Of a stretch of DNA of 64,000 nucleotides, positions 23,160 through 51,600 are shown in pieces; positions within the stretch are counted from its first letter, which is position 1; each line of letters opens with the position of its first letter. Origin of the DNA: Anolis sagrei. Taxonomy: Eukaryota; Chordata; Lepidosauria; Squamata; Anolidae. The stretch covers positions 62,513,209 to 62,577,208 of the forward strand of contig NC_090022.1 of the NCBI RefSeq assembly GCF_037176765.1. Direction: 5' to 3'. A model generated the notes under the pieces. It was not told the DNA's origin, ran no database searches, and saw only the letters and a program-made list of their open reading frames with translations. A program made the translations under genes and the position numbers.

Positions 23160-24620
23160 TTTGAAAGCTGGTTTAGTCTAGTTCCATAGTTTTCCATCAA
23201 GTATCTACATTGATAGGCTTTCTCTTCCAGTATTTTGCATTCTCACAGCAGCAATGAGAGCACCCAAAGCAGAGAGGCTTTTCCTTCATTTACACCCTGA
23301 CCATTTCATAGTATATACATGCAAAAACATAACCTGTGCTTAACACTGATTTAACTGGCCTCTGCACTTCAAGTTTTAACTTGGTATTAAATATAGGGTG
23401 CAGTGGCTATTGCTGCTAACAGAAGAGTTTCACCACAAGATACTTTTGCTCACTGACACAAACCTCCCGAAATACATTCTCTTCCCCTATGGCTAACACT
23501 TTAAAAAGTTTTAGCAGGGCAATGAAACAACTATTGTTGTTTCTGTCTCTCCCTTACTATCCCTGCTAAATTTGATTGTCTTGTCTTTGTGGATTACAGA
23601 ACCAGCCCTGAGGTTCATGTTCTTAATATCAGAAGAAATGTCTTCCCCCATTTCCAAACATTCATACCCATCAGGATGTTTGTGTATTAGATTGTGATTA
23701 GCAGTTTTGTTATATGAGTGAGGATGAAAGACCTTTATATAGAAATAACAAAAGGTATTTGGAGCTGTGTGGAATATGAGGGGGTTGTGTTTCCTGTCAC
23801 TTTGTGATGTGGATGTGCAAGTGAAATTTTCAAGAGCTCTTGTTTTCCCCTGAAATTAGTCATCTTAAATAAATGCAGAAGCTGAAAATGCAGAGGCTGA
23901 ATATTACTCATAGTACAGAACTTTGAATAAGTAACTGATTTTCATCTGTGCTTTTTTTTGTTTTAATTAACGCTTTGTTAGTTATTCAGAATGAAGAAAT
24001 TTAAAGAAAACCTGTGTATATATTTTTTTCATCACAAACCTAACCTGCCATTCCATGTAAAATGTGCAAGGCAACTAACAAATTGTAAGATATGTAATGA
24101 TCATATCAACTTATTGGGGAATAATCTTCCCAAACATTTCAGTTTCTCTTACAAAACAAAATAATTGCTGAACATTCTCCACACCATGTCCATGTACAGT
24201 TCAGGATCAGATTTTCCACAAGAACTAAAATCAGGAATTGAACAATTGCATAATTGCTGTACACAATTACATAGGCAAAAAGCATATAGAACATTTTGGA
24301 GTACAAAACCAAATGCAGACCAGCATGGTTCTTTGCTCTCATTCAGTCATAGAACTGGCCCTTTAAATCACAATCAATGAACTAAGCCACATGAGCACAG
24401 GTGGTGGTTCACAGTATTATCACTCAGCAGATGTTGGCCTAATTCTAGTGCAGACTGAGGCATGCTTAAAGTCACTGAAATAAATGGCCTTAAGCATGCC
24501 TCACTCTGCAATGTATTTAGGCCATGGCTCCCTTGAAAGATTTCTAGGGGAACCAGTGTCACAGGATTCCCACACTGAATACATTTTATTTTATTTTATT
24601 TAAGTGTATGCAAACATACT
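23160..24620. other. Single-copy DNA, no gene
   Basis: AT-rich sequence, presumably within the first PTPDC1 intron if the CpG island is its promoter. No repeat or coding signal recognised. Confidence 0.4.
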
Positions 24621-25411
24621 ACCCTGTTTCCCTGAAAACAAGACAGGGGTCTTATTTGCTCCAAAATATGTGTTAGGGCTTATTTTCAGGAGATGTCTTA
24701 TTTTTCAATGAACAACAATCTATATGTATTCTTGAACAAAAAGCTCAACATTTATTCAAATATAATCATGTCATGTTTCTACATATGGTACTCTACCACA
24801 GTAAATGATGGATAAATCCTTTACCAAGTAAAGCAGACATCCCCAAAATAATCACACTCAAAAGACCCCAAGAAACCTAAAACAATAAGGGCTGGCAAGT
24901 TCTGTGCTCTCACACAGATCAGGTAGTTCCACTGGTGTCACTCCCCTCCCAAACCCATTCTATTAGAGTGTTGTGGCTGCTTCCAGTTACTGGGAGAGCC
25001 AACCACTACACTTGGTTGTGATGGGACATGGAAGAAAGCAGCTGGAACACCAAGGGTCTTGACAGGGGTTTTGCTGGAGGACCTAGAAATGCCCAGAGAA
25101 CCCATATTTTGTTGAATGCGGATAAATTGTGATAGGCGTTTTGGGTTTCTTGGGGTCTTTTGAGTGTGATTCTTTTGGGGGTGTCTGTTTCTGTGGTGAA
25201 GGGTTTATTATGCTCTGCTGCATTCTATTACCAATTGCTTTTACTTTTTTTATATGTATAGCTGTCTGAACTATTTACATTTACTTTTTAAATTAACTGC
25301 AACAGGCTTATTTTTGAAGTAGGGCTTATATTTTGAACATCCTCAAAAATCCTGAAAAATCATTCTAGGGATTATTTTCAGGGTAAGGCTTATTTTCAGG
25401 AAAACGGTACC
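24621..25411. mobile_element. MITE with accctgtttccctgaaaa termini, long copy
   Basis: Inverted ends: accctgtttccctgaaaac at the left and ttattttcaggaaaacggt at the right, with repeated ggcttattttcagg motifs near both ends. About 790 bases; shorter relative at 37589. Confidence 0.7.
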
Positions 25412-25581
25412 AAAAATGTTAATCTTTGGCTTCCTCTGGTTTGGATTAACTTGTAGACATAAGTCAATATGTTCTATCCTATTGTTTTTCTTCTGCTTAC
25501 CTTTCAAGACCCTACAGCCAACATACAACAGATGTAGAAAACATAATCAGTGTTAAATGTTCTGTTTCAACAGGTACTGCA

Positions 25582-42770
<17,189 letters not shown>

Positions 42771-43430
42771 TGCTTATAGTACTAAGCTATAGATTTCTGG
42801 AGCCCTCCAAAGCTACCGTTCATTTAATTATTTTGTATCTCCTGGTTTCTGTTAAGTTATTGTATCTACATATGTATATAAATTGATATTTAAGTTGCCA
42901 TTTTTGGATTTGTACTGTGGCATTTGGTATTTGACTTGTGTTGTAAAATATTTTTGTTGTTTTTGAAAGTTTCTTATTAATAAGCTATGAGTTGGATCCA
43001 GCACAAGCCTCCCATAGGCAGAAGGGCTCATTCTGCCCGCAGGATGCTTCTGACAGTTGCTGAAGACAGAGGGAAACAATCTTTGTCCGTTGTTTTCTGT
43101 CCTGGAAAATTTGTAGGGATGCTCCAAAAATAGTGGGGTAGGTGGTGCTGGGGGTTACAGTAAGAGAGAGGATTGCACAGAAATCTCCCCTCCTGCTTAT
43201 GGGTATATTTCTGGGTTGAACATCTCTCAGGCTGCTCCTGCTGGCAGAATAACAGCTGGAATCAAGACATTTTTTTCCTTTTAACTACTGCCATACATTC
43301 AGTGCCATGTCATGAAATGGTTTATTCAGTTAAGTATCTTTGTATTAACACTTTTAAGTATACATTCTGATGTATACATAAATGATATTGCATTTTACTT
43401 TGATGAATAAACACTAATTGATACTTGTCT
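42771..43430 (+). other. PTPDC1: PTPDC1 3' untranslated region
   Basis: Non-coding sequence after the stop, ending near an AATAAA signal at 43406-43411. The exact cleavage site cannot be read from sequence alone. No repeat is recognised inside it. Confidence 0.6.
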
Positions 43431-44151
43431 CTTTCTTAGGAGTAAAAAAGGGACTGATTGCGAACTTAAATTTGTAGGCAAAAATTTAAACGTAATTCAT
43501 AATACAGAGATGGACAATCACAAGCCAATAGACTCTTCACTAGAAACTGAGAACTTCTGACTTTAAAAAATATTGTAAGATTAAAAATCCCCACCTACTG
43601 GAAAAACAGTAGTGTAAGGCATATATTGTAATATCTCCGAGACCAGAAGAGTAAAATGAAACATGAAATGCACTAAACTTTCCTAATTTCCTTCTCAGAC
43701 CAGGAAAGATGATGAGTGTTCCCAGTGATTCATGCTTTCTTAGAGCCTTAGGGCAGGGATACTTCAATATGCAATCTAATTCAGCATGTTCCTGCTCTAG
43801 CTGCCCTTATGGTTCCAGATTGCTGTTTATTTGCATCTTGTACTTCTGTGAGATAAAAAAGGGATAAAATGACATTTTGTTGTGTTGGAATGTGTGCAAA
43901 ATAAGTGACAGGAGCAATGAAAGAATACAAACATACATTGCTATATAACACATTTCCCCTATCTCTAATAGACTTCCCAAAAACAAGACTGACACTAAGT
44001 TAGCAATCTTAGTGTGAAACCATGATTTATGATTCAGAGAAAGTTCTGACATCTTTCCTTATTATTTTTAATTATTATTATAGGACTTTGGAAACAATGA
44101 AGTGACTTGTCCTGGTTTTTAGCATTTCAGGAAATTACAATGTCCCACTTG

Positions 44152-44335
44152 GAGCCGATGTGTTGTAATGGTTTGAATGTGGGCTCCAGAGACCAAGGTT
44201 CAATTTCCCCGTTGATCTATGGAAGCCTATTGGGTAACTTTTGAAGAGTCACACATTTTCAGTCCCAGAAAACCCTGTTATCAGGTCACATTAAGGCTGC
44301 TATAATTGGAAACGACTTGAAAGCACACTCACATC
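44152..44335 (+). mobile_element. Sauria-type SINE
   Basis: tRNA-like head (tgtaatggtttgaatgtggg, B box ggttcaatttcc) with the BovB-like tail ggaaacgacttgaaagcaca. Diverged. Confidence 0.7.
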
Positions 44336-44475
44336 TTATTTTTCTCAACCTAACATATGTCATAGGATTACTGTAAAGGTAAAATGAGAAGGGAAACAAT
44401 CCCAGCCCAAATATATTTGAATAGTTCTTGTGGGTTTTTTGGGCTATATGGCCATGTTCTAGAGGCATTTCTCCT

Positions 44476-44510
44476 GACGTTTCGCCTGCATCTATGGCAG
44501 GCATCCTCAG
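44476..44510 (-). ncRNA. Hammerhead-ribozyme core, left arm of the Penelope-like element
   Basis: On the minus strand: CUGAGGA, then a 6-base stem GCCUGC/GCAGGC with a short loop, then GAAAC and GUC. This fits the hammerhead core CUGANGA-stem II-GAAA. Penelope-like elements are known to carry hammerheads in their terminal repeats. Confidence 0.72.
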
Positions 44511-46384
44511 AGGGTGAGGTCTGCTGGAGCTGGGAAAAGAGGGGTTTATATATCTGTGGAATGACCAGGGTGAGACAAAAGGCTTTTGTAAGTGGGCTAG
44601 GTGTGAATCTTTTCAATTGACCACCTTGATTAGCATACAATGGGCTGACTGTGCCTGGAGCAAACTCTTCTTGAAAGGTGATTAGATGTCCCTGCCTGTT
44701 TTTCTCTCTGCTGTTTTAATTTTAGAATTTTTTAATACTGGTAGCCAGACTTTGTTCATTTTCATGGTTTCTTCCTTTCTGTTGAAATTGTCCACATGTT
44801 TGTGGATTTCAATGGCTTCTCTGTGTAGTCTGACATGGTGGTTGTGAGAGTGGTCCAGCATTTTTGTGTTCTCAAATAAAATGCTGTGTCCAGGTTGGTT
44901 CATCAGGTGCTCTGCTATGGCTGATTTCTCTGGTTGGAGTAGTCTGCAGTGCCTTTCATGTTCCTGGATTCTTGTTTGGGCGCTGCGTTTGGTGGTCCCT
45001 ATGTAGACTTGTCCACAGCTGCATGGTACACGGTAGACTCCTGCAGAGGTGAGAGGATCCCTCTTGTCCTTTGCTGAACGTAGCATTTGTTGGATTTTCT
45101 TGGTGGGTTTGTAGATTGTTTGTATGTTGTGTTTCCTCATCAGCTTCCCTATGCGGTCAGTGGTTCCCTTGATGTATGGCAGGAACACTTTTCCTCTGGG
45201 TGGATCTTCATCTTTACTCTTGTGGCTTGTTCTTGGTCTTGCAGCTCTTCTGATGTCTGAGGTGGAGTATCCATTGGCCTGTAGAGCCCAGTTGAGGTGG
45301 TTCAGTTCATCTTGGAGGAGGTGGGGTTCACAGATTCTTTTTGCACAGTCTGCCAAGGCTTTAATGGTGCTTCTTTTTTGACTTGGGTGATGGTTGGAGT
45401 TTTTATGTAGATATCTATCTGTGTGTGTGGGTTTTCTGTAAACGGTGTGACCCAATTGTTGATCCGGTTTGCGGATGACTAGGACATCTAGAAAAGGCAG
45501 TCTTCCTTCCTTTTCTTTTTCCATAGTGAACTGGATGTTAGGGTGGATGCTGTTCAGATGTTCCAGGAACCTGTTGAGTTCTTCTTCTCCGTGGCTCCAA
45601 ATGGTGAAAGTGTCATCCACATATCTGAACCATATAGTGGGCTTTTTGGTTGCTGTTTCAAGAGCTTGTTTTTCAAATTGTTCCATGTAGAAGTTAGCTA
45701 TGACCGGGCTGAGAGGGCTCCCCATAGCTACTCCATCTTTCTGTTCGTAGAATTCATTGTCCCACTGAAAATAGCTGGTGGTGAGGCAATGGTGAAACAG
45801 CGCCGTGATGTCTACGTTCAGCAAAGGACAAGAGGGATCCTCTCACCTCTGCAGGAGTCTACCGTGTACCATGCAGCTGTGGACAAGTCTACATAGGGAC
45901 CACCAAACGCAGCGCCCAAACAAGAATCCAGGAACATGAAAGGCACTGCAGACTACTCCAACCAGAGAAATCAGCCATAGCAGAGCACCTGATGAACCAA
46001 CCTGGACACAGCATTTTATTTGAGAACACAAAAATGCTGGACCACTCTCACAACCACCATGTCAGACTACACAGAGAAGCCATTGAAATCCACAAACATG
46101 TGGACAATTTCAACAGAAAGGAAGAAACCATGAAAATGAACAAAGTCTGGCTACCAGTATTAAAAAAATCTAAAATTAAAACAGCAGAGAGAAAAACAGG
46201 CAGGGACATCTAATCACCTTTCAAGAAGAGTTTGCTCCAGGCACAGTCAGCCCATTGTATGCTAATCAAGGTGGTCAATTGAAAAGATTCACACCTAGCC
46301 CACTTACAAAAGCCTTTTGTCTCACCCTGGTCATTCCACAGATATATAAACCCCTCTTTTCCCAGCTCCAGCAGACCTCACTCT

Positions 46385-46419
46385 CTGAGGATGCCTGCCA
46401 TAGATGCAGGCGAAACGTC
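46385..46419 (+). ncRNA. Hammerhead-ribozyme core, right arm of the Penelope-like element
   Basis: Inverse copy of the left-arm motif: CTGAGGA at 46385-46391, stem GCCTGC/GCAGGC, GAAAC at 46412-46416 and GTC. All core bases are kept. Confidence 0.72.
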
Positions 46420-46519
46420 AGGAGAAATGCCTCTAGAACATGGCCATATAGCCCGAAAAAACCCACAAGAACTGAGTGATTCCAGCCATGAAAGCCTTCG
46501 ACAATATATATTTGAATAG

Positions 46520-48498
46520 TTAAGGTTAACATTTTGCCCAGCAGTGCCAATATCTTGCTTTTCTCTACTCACTTGTGAGGTTAGGAATTGAGCAATTGTG
46601 GACATCTGGAGAAAGAAGTCAGAGGTACCTCCTTGTATCCTCAGTTCATTGCCACTTCATGGTAAGGTTACTCCTATTCATCATGAAAGCTCGTTAGTAA
46701 ACCACCACATCTTGGTTGGCACCAGGAGAAGCTTGCCCAGGGTGAATGAAACTCTGGAAACAGACTTATAAGAAAGAGGGATATAAATTAACTCCTTGAA
46801 GCAGAGTCTTTAAAATAAAACTGACCTCAGCCCAATGGCACATCAAAGTACCCTGGGAATATATACTCTGATTTTCATTTCTCTTAAGGCTGAAGAAAAA
46901 TCCATCTATGATGTGCTCAATTAAACTTGCATAAACCTTATTAGTTTTTACTAATTAAAATGTTTCTGTCATTCTCTACATCATACCATTTCAGGGCTAG
47001 ATAAAGTAAAATCATTAACCAGTTTGAACTAATAAAGAACAATTAAAATAATTTAGACAGACCAAAGTGTATCCAATCACTTGATACTTCGTAACTGTCT
47101 AACTATAGGACAATGTCTTCCACGCTCGCCATAGTGCACTGCTCCCAATGGTGAGACACAGGAAAATGCAAATGAGAAAATACTTTTGAAGGAAACATCC
47201 ATTTTTGTTTAGATATCATAGCAGGCATTATTTATTAAAACATTATTTGGGTGGTGATCCTATTTTAAAATCGTGCTTACCATTTGCAAATTTTGTGACC
47301 ATCAGTACTCATGTTGGTAGTACCCAAGGATGGCTTTGTATTAGGGAAGAGTTCTGCAACAAAGGGCAACCAAATTTGATAGATCCCCTCCCATCCAATA
47401 AAACTCTGAAAGCCATACACTCCCTGAGGTTTTTGCAAATTCATGAATTTTTTGTTTTGGAGGAAGGGATGTGGGGAGAGGGTTTGGCATTTATTAAAGG
47501 GAAATGAGTGAAAATCAGATTCTCTGAGCCCTAAGTTGCAAGTGTTTCCCACTAACACAGTGGTTGTCAACCTGTGGGTCCCCAGATGTTTTGGCCTTCA
47601 ACTCCCAGAAATCCTAACAGCTGGTAAACTGGCAGGGATTTCTGGGAGGTGGAGGCCAAAACACCTGGGGACCCACAGATTGAGAACCACTGCCGTAACA
47701 TAAAGCTGCCACTGGGTGACAATCATTTAAGGCTGACAGAATATTTTCAATTTATTTTGATTGATCCTAAAATTATCCTTAAAGAAAGCATAGTGGGCAA
47801 ATTATCTATATATAGTGAATCTCCATATTTTTCTGGTTGTAAATCAAAGATAGCATGTAAGCAACAATTTCATTGCTGACATATACTTAGTTGTCAGTTA
47901 CTTTTGTTTTAACCATTTCTCATGTTAGGTTCCTAGTTAGAAATAAAGCTGAGGGTAACCTCAGCTACATTGCTTTTGCAGTTCTTTACAGGAGTGTCCC
48001 ACTCCCAATACTTAGCATTGGTTTATAAATCTAATCATAAAATGCAATATATGTATTCAAACTTGATCATACTTGAGATTAGACGTTGATATAAACAACT
48101 AATATGCTGGGTTTTGGATATTAAGTCTTGAGGGTAGAGAACCGTCAAATTAACAATAATAAATCATTTGTTAAAAACTGTATAAATAATAGACTATAAA
48201 TAAATGACAACAATAATCTACTCCAAGTATGACAAAGCCCAGATACAACCTATTATTTGGGCTGATCGTTATGAAACTCAATTAGCAGAATGATTTTTTA
48301 TTGTTGAATTTGCATACATTTGATATAGAAATGGTTGCTTTGGGTTCGGAATTTATTGCAAAGGTTAGAATGAACTTGGATTATGTTGCTATGGAGCTAC
48401 TATGACATACCATTTAGAGGCATTCAGAGCCATTCTAGAACATAGGCTTGAATCCTAGGCTGGGACAACAGCCTTGATCTTTTGGCCACACCAATGTT
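46520..48498. other. Intergenic region upstream of the TRIM gene
   Basis: Contains one MITE (47558-47692). The stretch 48300-48440 is similar to 50255-50400 within intron 1. The TRIM promoter must lie near 48.3-48.5 kb, but no TATA box or CpG island is evident. Confidence 0.45.
47558..47692. mobile_element. Foldback hAT-type MITE, copy 7
   Basis: 135-base hairpin cagtggttgtcaacctg ... agattgagaaccactg; flanking cactaaca and ccgtaaca agree at 6 of 8. Confidence 0.85.
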
Positions 48499-48672
48499 AT
48501 GGAGGCTTTGGCGCAGGTGCTTTCATGTCCTATATGTTTAGAGTTGTTCACACCTCCGGTGCTGTTCTTGACCTGTGCTCATAACTTCTGCAAGAAATGT
48601 CTGGAAAAAATCCTTGCTCGCCAGAACTGTAGTCATGTCAATGGACAATTCTCCTGCCCCATGTGCAGAAAA
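48499..48672 (+). CDS. TRIM gene exon 1: RING finger
   Basis: ATG at 48499 begins MEALAQVLSCPICLELF, the usual TRIM start a few residues before the first zinc Cys. Exon 1 contains all eight RING ligands and ends CRK before donor gtaagt. No upstream in-frame coding sequence is evident. Confidence 0.88.
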
Positions 48673-51600
48673 GTAAGTAGTCCCAAAACTGTGTTTACAT
48701 TCACCCTCTATAGCTGAAAAAACCCTTTTAAGTTGTTAATAAATAAACTCCAAGAACTGGTTTTTATAGAACCGAGCAGGCTATTACAATTGTTGGGGAA
48801 TCTGAGCTGTTAAGCTCAAAATAACCCTCAATTGGGGTGACTCCACCATAAATATAGAAGAGTGCCAGAAGTATACTTCATAATCAGCAGAATCTTATAG
48901 TGTGGTGAAGCTGGGACAAGCTTCTATTCTCAGGATGGCATAGGATTGCAAAGTCAGAACTTCAGCTTCAAAAATATTTATTGAAGTAAACGAAATACAT
49001 TCTTGATCGAAAAGGTCTTGGAGCTAATTGCAGCTAATTAATTGCTTACTAAATCTCATCTTCTAAAGAAGTAAAAGAGTAAAAAGTCAAAATATCTATG
49101 CAACTACATTTTGCCTAAAGAGAGAGGCAAAATGTGCATTGTCACTGGAAGGAAGTAAAAGGAAGAAGAAACAATGGTGGCGAAAAGGCCACATGGCCAG
49201 CCCAGAGCAATAAAAATACCTTTGGAAAGGAAGTTCCCTCACAGAGATTCCATTGCTACATCTTCAAAGGGGGAGGGGACAGTGGATAGGAGGAATAAAG
49301 ATAAAGCCCTTTTGGTAAACATGGATAGGAATGTGGGGTAGGAGCAGCCTAATCCTATCGCTACTCTAGCATCTCATTGAGGACTGGAGACTGGATGACA
49401 AGAGAATTGTGTAGTCCAGGAATGAAACCCAACAACGATATGCCATTTTTGTCTGGAAAGGACACGGTCCTGAGACCATGTAACTCTCCCAAATCATTAA
49501 TACAGATTTTGCAGAAAAACAAATTGGAAGTCTGGGATGTCTGTGTGTGAGTGTGTAAAGAGAGAGCGAGAGCGAGCAGCGGTTCTTGACCTGTGGGCCG
49601 CAGTCCACAAATGGGTCGTGAGTATGAAAATCTGGTCCGCAAGCCTCCTCCTTCTTTATTTTTATTTCTGCTTCTTTTGCGCTGCCTGCTACTCCTTCCC
49701 TATTGCTCACCATGGCATATGTTCTGTACCAGAAACCAGAGCTGATGTGGTCTATCCAATGCAATTTTCTGAATCAGCACCCCAAACCAAATCTAAAGTA
49801 GTCCAAAAACTGATTTGTAACCCCTTTGGTACTTATGTTGGAGAGTGGTCTCTGGTCAAAAAAACGTTGGGAACCACAGATATACAGCAACTAAGTTTGA
49901 GAGACCCTTTAAGACTATTTAAATACTGGTAACTTTGAGAACAAAATAAAGCTACATTTTAACTAGGTTTTTTTTTTCTACAGCACATGTACACTAATAA
50001 CATTTTTCAATTTTAACTTTTACATTTTAATAAAATCTAAAATATTATTGAAATTACTATACTGTCCCAACAAAAAGCAATTGATGAGGTCCCTCTTCAG
50101 TTTTAATCTTTGTAACTTATGTGATCATTGTAATTTGCATTCATTTTTAATTTTGTTTTTAAAACAATAATTATATGTACCTGCACAATGAGCTCGGCTA
50201 AGTCTAATATAACAGCAATTGTTATATAATAGCCTAATTTGTAAAAATAAATTTTGATCATTGAATTTACACTCATGCAGTATACAAATGGCTTCTTTTG
50301 GTTCAGAATTTATTAGTACCTGCTTCAGAAAGCTAGAATGAAACTTGATTTATGTTGCTATGGAGCCATTGTGACCTACTTAAAGGCATTCTAGAACATA
50401 GTTCTCATAGAGATATTATAATACTAGTTGAGGGAAGAAAAATACTGCTTTAAAAAAGATGCAAGGTACATTTCATCTGCCCAGCTTATTGTTGATAATA
50501 ACAAGAATATGTTGTTTATGTTGTTTATTTTTACAACACTATCAATGTGTATGGCATTTTACAAGTAAAACATTTCAAAATGGGTACTGCTGTAAAGTTT
50601 TATGGGATACAATTATCATCCTCATCATTGCACACACACACAAGGGAGGGAAGAATAAAATTTAAAACTACAATTCCAAAACAAATTATCCAGACAAAAT
50701 ACAAAACTACAATATAATATAAACTGACAGATGCACATAAGTAAAATATACAAGTTTATAGGATAATATTAAGCTGAAATTCTAAAAGCTTTGGAAAAAC
50801 AAGTGGATTCTAAATTGAGATTTAAAAATAACAAGGGAATGAGTAGACCACAAATGTTCAGGGAGACGATTCCAAGAATAGGGAGCAGCAAGTGAAAAGG
50901 GGCAAAATTGAGCCAAGGAAGAGGAAACCCTTGACGACAAGAAGCCTAGAATTCCTAGAATGTAAATTTTCATGAGGTAAGTAATAAATAAAAGCTAAAA
51001 GATGGGAGAAGCTAGGTTGTGCAGGGCTTTGAACACCAAAGCAAGGAGTTATCGTCATTGTCTTGTAATTCACTAAGAGTAGCTACTCCTGTGAAGATGC
51101 AATATGATATCCATTACTTTTGTGATAGGCATACTTGTTGCCACGATTATGCTACTTCGGAATTTACCACTATTTCTGAATTTGCCTTTCCAATGATTTA
51201 ATGGAGTGCAATGCAATGATTTAATGCAATGATTAAACCAAGAATTTGCATCCTTGAAAGATAAAATTATAATAAAAAGGAATTGCTACACATATGACAT
51301 ACCCTCAGTATATAATTTATTTTCAAAACATGCCAGTTAACAAAAACTCAGACATTTATATCCCATTCCAACATTGCATTTTGGAAGCTAGCAACATGTT
51401 ACAAATATTTTCAAATCTTTTGAGATGGTTGGCCATTGTAGGAATTGTCATCCAGTGCTTGGGGGGCGGGGACTATTTCACAGAAGCTATACTATTGATT
51501 TTGCAAAACTACTGACTTACTCCAAGACCTTGAACTCAAGAGTTGGGAGCTGATTCCAAAACACAAAACCATTCTTTTTCAAGCCTCCAGGTTTCTTCTG

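Larger units (their letters stand above)
44424..46503. mobile_element. Palindromic Penelope-like retroelement insertion
   Basis: Left arm plus loop (44424-45824, minus strand) carries a 380-codon frame: reverse transcriptase motifs GVAMGSPLSPVIANFYME and RYVDDTFTIW, then a GIY-YIG endonuclease (GVYRVPCSCGQVYIGTT). The right arm (about 45812-46503, plus strand) repeats the last 700 bases in inverse orientation. A 16-base duplication atatatttgaatagtt flanks the whole insertion, so it arrived as one event. The 5' part of the element is missing. Arms are almost identical, indicating recent insertion. Confidence 0.9.

Noticed and set aside
44864-45896. Cys/Leu-rich plus-strand frames in the Penelope region
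   Set aside because: Antisense shadows of the reverse transcriptase and endonuclease frame; the same shadow reappears inverted in the other arm.
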